From Adiantum capillus-veneris (taxonomy: Eukaryota; Streptophyta; Polypodiopsida; Polypodiales; Pteridaceae), in contig CM043970.1 of the NCBI GenBank assembly GCA_014529385.2, positions 42,268,779-42,332,778 on the forward strand: a stretch of 64,000 nucleotides of DNA, written 5' to 3'. Made by a program: the position numbers and the translations under genes. Position 1 is the first letter of the stretch, and each line of letters starts with the position of its first letter. The notes beneath the pieces were generated by a model. It made no database searches. It had not been told where the DNA came from and saw only the letters and a program-made list of their open reading frames with translations. Shown one piece after another: positions 58,881 through 64,000 of the stretch.

Positions 58881-59327
58881 CTGATCACAAAATCATGTTG
58901 CAGTGGCTGGCCACCACTGTAAAACTGGTATGATTTTTTTACTCGGGGGTATAGAAAATGAAAGATATTTTGGATTTGGATTATATTTGGAATTGGAATT
59001 GAAGTTGGATTCTCTATATGATGATTTTTTGTCGCGACAATATATATCGAATTGCAATTGACATTGATGAGAATTGACTTATTAAATGATGAGTGTGACC
59101 AATGATATCTTGATTCATCAGGGTATGACATATACTGCTTATTCCAGTGGTATGGGACACTAGAATAGGTAGTATGTGGATGACGGCAGGCATAAGCAAT
59201 GTTGTCTAATTTTATGGATTTTTCTTTTACTATCTGATACAGATTTCTAATCATTGTTTTTGACAAGTATTGTTTGCAAATTTTTTATCTTTGCAAGTGG
59301 AGACAACTGCTTTTTAATGGAGAGGTA

Positions 59328-59635
59328 TGTTATGGAATTGATATTTTACTATTTATTACAGCTAACAGGTGGAAAAGGCTTGACAAAGCTAGGCTATTGC
59401 AAAAGGATATTATATTTTATGTACATTTTATTCAAGTGCTCTTTTATGAGCTTTGGCCATTTATGACCGGCCGGCCGGTTTGTACTCAAATTGACCATTC
59501 AAGAAATCTATAAATGAAATACATGCAAGAGGGAAATGGTCACTCTTGCACGGGGGAGGTATGCAGATTTGTCAGTTTATGCTAGATATTGTGTTATCTT
59601 GGGTATTTTGCAGAGCAGCCATGTTTCCGTCTGTA
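59328..59635 (+). repeat. 3' LTR of element D, internally deleted
   Basis: 308 bp matching both ends of 55013-55500. The middle, from after 'cttgcacggggga' to 'ggtatgcag', is missing. It is followed by the GAAAA duplication. Confidence 0.85.
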
Positions 59636-59640
59636 GAAAA

Positions 59641-60445
59641 TGAGCAGGCTAGAGATATGCCAAAATGGCTGGTGCATACATTGCGTGATAGTAAATTGGA
59701 TGCACCTTTGTCTATTTGTACTCGTTCAGGCTCTCACCATACATCTTATGCATCAGATTGTTATGCTTTGGCTATGTCTAGCTTACATGATGTTGAGGAA
59801 CCTCTGTTTTTTGATGAAGCACAAAAATCAGAAAATTTGATGGTTGCCATGCAATCAGAATATGATGCATTTATAGAAAATGACACATGGAATTTATATG
59901 ATTTTCCTCCTGGAGAAAAGGCCATTAGTACAAAGTGGGTTTACAAGCTGAAATGCAAGCTAGATGGTGAGATCGATTGCCATAAGGCTCGACTTGTTGC
60001 AAAGGGTTATGCATAGCAAAAAGGCATATATTATGAAGAGACTTTTGCTTCCACTTGTCGTATGACTACTGTGCATTTTCTATGTGCATTGGTAGCTCAT
60101 TTTGGTTGGGATGTACATCAATCAGGCATTGTTACTGCTTTCTTGAATGGTGACATATTTGAGGAAGTTTATGTAATGCAGTCTCGCGATTTTGTCAAGA
60201 AAGGATAAGAGGACAAATTGTGCAAATGTAACAAGTCTTTGTATGGGTTGAAGCAATCTCCTCGTGGTTGGTATGAGAAAGCTGACACTCATTTGGTCAA
60301 ACAAGGCTTTCGTAACAGTCCAATAGAAAGCACATTGTATATAAAGTGTGAGGGTGATGTACTTCTCATTGTGGTTCTTTATGTAGATGATTTACTGATC
60401 ACTGGACCAAATGAGAGACATATTTCTGAATTAACGCTGATTTGA
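59641..60445 (+). pseudogene. Element C reverse transcriptase, N-terminal and palm part
   Basis: Text of C resumes after D with the linker and then KWVYKLKCKLDGEIDCHKAR, VAKGYA and a stop at 60014. It goes on in shifted frames through SGIVTAFLNGDIFEEVY and SLYGLKQSPRGWYEKADTHL, to the catalytic box LYVDDLLITGPNERHI at about 60380-60425. A one-base loss near 60435 shifts the frame into the next open frame. All domain blocks are present, with two stops and two frameshifts. Confidence 0.88.
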
Positions 60446-61332
60446 ATGCTACTTTCAAGATGAAAGATTTGGGGATGTTGCATCATTACTTGGGTATACA
60501 GTTTAAGCAGTGTGATGGTGGTATTGCCTTGTGTCAGAAAAGTTACATAGAGACATTGCTATGTAAGTTTGGAATTGAGGATTGCAAACCTATTGCCACT
60601 CCCATGGATACAGGTTTCAAATTGAATCTACGTGATGCTGGTGATCCTGCAGATGTCATTGTTTACCAAATTGTTGTTGAATGCCTCATTTATGTATGCA
60701 ACACGAGGCCATATATTCAGTTTGCAGTCTCACAGGTCAGCAGATTTATGCATAGTCCAAGGTCTAAGCATTGGCATGCTGTCAAGAGGATTTTTTGCTA
60801 CCTTAGTGACACTTTACATCTTGGCTTGTTTTATCGCAAGGGGGGATCATTGCTGCCAGATTTACATGCTTTTTTGGACTCAGATTGGGTTGGTTGTTTT
60901 GACAAGCGAGTGTCCACAAGTGGCTTTTGTTTCATGCTTGGCAGTTCATGTATATCATGGTTGAGCAAGAAGCAACCTACTGTGGCCACTCCGAGTTGTG
61001 AGGCTGAATACAGGGCAGTCTTCACAGCTATGGTTGAGTGTGTATGGCTCAGACGCCTTATGGCTGATTTGGGTGTTGGACAGGACACCAACACTATCTA
61101 CACTGAGAATCGGAGCGCATTGGCAGTTGCGAGGAACCCAGTTTTTCATGCTTGCACAAAGCACATTGAGGTGCATTACCACTATGTCAGGGAGAGGCTC
61201 TCAACAGGAGAGATCAGCTTGGGTTACGTGCCAACACAGGACAACCTTGCAGATCTTTTCACAAAGGCATTGTCTCATGAGAAGCTTGAAGCTTTCCACA
61301 AAGCTTTGGGCTTATTCCCCTTTGTGGACTGA
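60442..61332 (+). pseudogene. Element C reverse transcriptase end and RNase H, open frame of 296 codons
   Basis: An uninterrupted frame begins MNATFKMKDLGMLHHYLG and continues through RPYIQFAVSQVSRFMHS, DSDWVGCFDKRVSTSGF, SCEAEYRAVFTAMVECVWL and HIEVHYHYVRERLS. It ends FPFVD at a TGA 75 bp before the 3' LTR. The YVDD box lies upstream in a different frame, so this is only the C-terminal third of pol. It is the longest preserved pol piece of the A/C family here. Confidence 0.9.
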
Positions 61333-61407
61333 TCATGTCCTCAGGGCAAGGCACTTCCCTTTACTCATGTGCCAGCTCTCGTTTACCGCATCACTCCAGG
61401 GGGGATT

Positions 61408-61633
61408 TGTTACCATATATGTGTGATAGTGATGTGTGTGAACACACTAGGACCACTAGGGCATTTTTTCCCTGTTTAGGAGGTTTTTCCCCCCATGCAT
61501 TGTATATACGCCCATCACTCTAGGGCTATATGTTTTTCCATTGCACACTAAGTTATACACTCTCTATTGTGTGCCTTGAGCTTCCTTCGTCTTCTCCAAG
61601 CTGTGTGTGTTCTCTGTAACCCTAATTCCAACA
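61408..61633 (+). repeat. 3' LTR of element C
   Basis: 226 bp, TGTTACC to CCAACA, preceded by CCAGGGGGGAT and followed by the CCCCC duplication. Confidence 0.94.
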
Positions 61634-61729
61634 CCCCCCCTCCCTGTCCCCTTCTCTCCTCCCATCTTCCTGCCTCTCTCTCACCCTGTCTCTTTTCATA
61701 CTTTTCTTCCTCACGCAACAATTGCCATG

Positions 61730-63300
61730 GTGCTTACAGATATCACAAGTCGTTTGCTTCCACCACCACGTACTCGTACACCAAAAGCGTACATATTCGC
61801 TTGTCCATGACTTTTGCAGTGAAGGCTGCATGTGAGGGTGATCAAAGGTCATCACAAGAACGTCGTGCCACCGGTGAGACAAATGTTGACATTTGGTTGG
61901 ATGGACATTTGTACCCTTATGATCCTATAAGCCATTTCCATCCATCCTTTAATAGCCTTTCAACATTTCTTCAATATCTTGGGAGGGGAGAAGCAGGCTT
62001 GTAAGGCTATTGCAAGCGGTTGTGTATGGGTGCACGTTCTTCTTTGCATATGTGGATCTACAAATGTCAAGCTCTTCATCTCAAGGCGGCGGCATTACAA
62101 GAAAGTATTGCCTCTTCAAAGAGGGAGGTTGAAACTCTTCAACAACAAATGTAGGAAAAGGATGCCCACATTATGAAGCTTTCCAATACCATCACATATT
62201 TGAAAGAAACACCCCTTGGGGCAAGGGAGCGCAAACGCGCGTATTCATCCATTGAAACCCTTGCACATTTGGGTGGAGCACACAAATGACAAGTGAAAAC
62301 CACAAGGTGATTTGTTCTTTGCTTGCAAGATACATTCTTACTTCACACTATTTTCTAACATTTATCTTATTCGTTGCTAGAAACTTCATCCACGAGGCAT
62401 GCGGTGGAACAAGCCAAGATGATCGAGTCAACCTTCTCACTAGTTGCCTCAATACCAATGATGAAATTTCTATCTTACAATCACCTGGGGGAAAGTACAT
62501 TAAGGATGCAGTCACCAAAGACCTTATGCGCAAATTGAGAAATGTGGTTAGTGAAGATGACGTGCAACAAGCCTATGATGAGACTTGGATCAACACCAAA
62601 GCCTATCATGCTATTTTTCAACTCCTAAAGGATGTCCTCAAAGAGTGTGGCATTGTGGAAAACCTGTTTCCCATTCCGCACAAGGTTAATCTTGCAAAGA
62701 AGGCCACAAACAAAGATGTGTTTTTCCGCATTGGGGCATACCTACACATTGAGGACACAAAGCCAAATTTGCTTTATACTTCGTGCACAACAAAGGCAAG
62801 GGAATAAGGTAAGAAACACTCCATAAGACCTTCGAAGAAGGGCTTTCCTTACACAATGTGGAACAATATTTTTGTGGATCTTAGAAGGCTTCAACAAGCC
62901 ATGCTTAGATTTTACGAGTTACCTGAAGAAGGTGATACACTATACTTCTTTCTTTTGGTTGCGTTCTTATCATAGACTTTGAAGTATAAGGTCTTGCCAC
63001 TATTTATTTTGCAGTGCTTAGCACAAAGGGCGCTTTTGTGCTGAAACTCGATGATTGTCAAATAGTGAAAGGCCGAAGGTTAGAGAGGCTAAGTGTCACT
63101 GTAATGAATGAGGCCCTTTTGCAAACAAAGCAAAGGGATTCAGTCGACCACCCCGTCTTTTAGTGTGCAATCAGAGAAAGACATTTGGTGGTTGGGTGCT
63201 ATTTAGGTCACCAAAGAGACCAATGGAGTACTTTCATAGATTTTTGAGAGAATTCCATGGATCTGTCATAAAATATAATATCTGACCAACCCAAATGATT
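61730..63300 (+). pseudogene. Multi-exon transposon-like gene of unknown class
   Basis: Pieces in order: a coiled-coil stretch ALHLKAAALQESIASSKREV (62070-62290, one in-frame TAG). Then, after a probable acceptor (TTGCTAG) near 62378, NFIHEACGGTSQDDRVNLL, GKYIKDAVTKDLMRKLRNVV and DDVQQAYDETWINTKAYHAI to 62805. Then GFPYTMWNNIFVDLRRLQQA with a donor at about 62931. An exon from 63017 (TTTTGCAG acceptor, phase fits) reads LSTKGAFVLKLDDCQIVKG and RRLERLSVTVMNEALLQTK, and in a shifted frame SVQSEKDIWWLGAI. I recall similar proteins from charophytes and seedless plants, probably transposon-encoded, but cannot name the family. The stops and the frameshift indicate decay. Confidence 0.5.
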
Positions 63301-64000
63301 TTCTCATATTAAAATGATCATTTAATGTGGAAGAATAAACGGGAACAAGGGTTAAAATATAGAAATGTACTTATAGATCTATCTCAACATGGGGCCAATG
63401 GTAAAGGGGCCCAAATGAGATATGGTCTATCAAAGAGCAAGGCTAACCAATGGAGCATAAGACCTTAGGGTTAGCCTCATTGAAGACCTCCAATATTTAG
63501 TGTAAAAGTCCTTTGACCTTAGGTAAGCTAGGGGGGTTGAGCTTGAGGTGGAAACCCGGCCCAAGCTTAAGGTGCTTGTCGTGCTTGATGACTAAGGTGC
63601 TTGAGGCGCCTGATGACTGAGATGCTTGAGGTTCTTGAGGTCCTTGATGATTGAGATTCTTGAGGTGCTTGTCATGCTTGAGATGCTAGGATTGTACTTG
63701 AGGTGAGAACCCAGCCCAAGCTTGAGGGGCTTAAGGGCCAAGCTTGTGCGGAGAACTAGGCCCAAGGTTGAGGGGCTTGAGGTGGCACAAAAGTCAAAGC
63801 TAATCCCTACAAGAGGGGGGATGAGAGAGAATACACACACACACACACTCACACAAGGCATGTTTGGTACAAAAAAAAGCAAAAGGGACACTTGTCAAGG
63901 TTCTCCTCATGTTGCCCTCATGGTGTGCCCGAAGCCTATTGGTTGGCCACCCAAGGGGTCCAATGATAGATTAGAAGATTTAATTAATTGTTGTTCTATT
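63300..64000. repeat. Right-end region with a degenerate CTTGAGGTG minisatellite
   Basis: From about 63540 to 63785 short units such as 'gcttgaggtgcttgaggttc', 'ccttgatgattgag' and 'gagaacccagcccaagcttgagg' repeat imperfectly. There is a (CA)n tract near 63834-63856. No gene seen in this stretch. Confidence 0.6.

Larger units (their letters stand above)
55013..59635 (+). mobile_element. Non-coding LTR element D nested in C
   Basis: A 5' LTR at 55013-55500 and a 3' LTR at 59328-59635 both begin TGTTATGGAATTGATATTTT. Flanks are GAAAA at 55008-55012 and 59636-59640. The empty site in element A reads GCTGAAAATGAGC. The 3' LTR lacks about 180 bp present in the middle of the 5' LTR and the last few bases. 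TGGTATCAAAGATC at 55502 is a variant primer-binding site. The 3.8-kb interior has no gag or pol motif in any frame. It holds instead (CT)n, 300-bp-scale repeats and a minisatellite, so it looks like a non-autonomous (LARD-type) element. Confidence 0.85.
51863..61633 (+). mobile_element. Ty1/copia LTR retrotransposon C (same family as A), interrupted by element D
   Basis: LTRs at 51863-52089 and 61408-61633 match those of element A. The first T of the 5' LTR reads C. Flanks are CCCCC at 51858-51862 and 61634-61638, so it inserted in a pyrimidine tract. The primer-binding site TGGTATCAGAGC is at 52092-52103, and a purine tract precedes the 3' LTR. Order is gag, protease, integrase, (element D), reverse transcriptase, RNase H. 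Without D and its duplication the element is about 5.1 kb. Multiple stops and frameshifts occur in the 5' two thirds, while the last 296 codons of pol are open. Confidence 0.94.

Noticed and set aside
55500-59327. Hidden gag or pol inside element D
   Set aside because: I looked in all frames for CCHC, DSGA, YVDD and D,D-35-E blocks and found none.

Overview
The window reads as nuclear DNA of a land plant with a large, repeat-rich genome. The evidence is Ty1/copia retrotransposons primed by initiator tRNA-Met, Ty3/gypsy chromovirus remnants, many long (GA)n, (GT)n, (AT)n and poly-G tracts, and one intron-containing gene whose predicted product starts with a chloroplast-transit-like peptide. 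The taxon cannot be fixed from the sequence. The transposon-like proteins at 20.7-24.1 kb and 61.7-63.3 kb recall families I associate with non-seed plants and charophyte algae, so a fern or other seedless plant is my guess (inference only).

Layout. 1-0.7 kb: 3' piece of a LINE on the minus strand. 1.44-12.15 kb: copia element A (226/227-bp LTRs, target duplication TATTC), interrupted in gag by an oppositely oriented copia element B (2956-8578, 199-bp LTRs, duplication CTTTT/CATTT). 13.5-24.1 kb: the most unusual block. Minus-strand coding remnants (an FCP1/NIF-like HAD phosphatase module and a gene with a ParB-like motif) and a plus-strand transposase-like gene diverge from a core of repeats built around a 22-bp near-palindrome. 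24.3-30.6 kb: a long (GT)n tract, D-family LTRs in inverted orientation, and a broken chromovirus.

32.2-35.9 kb holds the only gene that looks intact: a six-exon, 510-residue Deg/HtrA serine protease on the minus strand, with transit-like peptide, SAP-like segment, trypsin-like domain carrying His/Asp/Ser, and PDZ domain. 36-43 kb: LTR pieces, a copia RNase H relic, a KUP/HAK/KT potassium-transporter pseudogene, a thioredoxin-like fragment without its active-site cysteines, and a gypsy gag relic, the last three all on the minus strand. 43.8-48.3 kb: another primer-binding site and a gypsy gag-protease ORF with a mutated protease active site.

51.86-61.63 kb: copia element C (same family as A, target duplication CCCCC), split between integrase and reverse transcriptase by a 4.6-kb non-coding LTR element D (duplication GAAAA). 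61.7-63.3 kb: a multi-exon transposon-like gene with disablements. The rest is degenerate intergenic DNA with microsatellites.

How things relate: only the Deg protease is likely to be a working host gene. A, B and C each carry several stops or frameshifts and look non-autonomous. Nesting gives relative ages: A before B, C before D. LTR divergence judged by eye agrees for A and B (about 6% versus about 3.5%).
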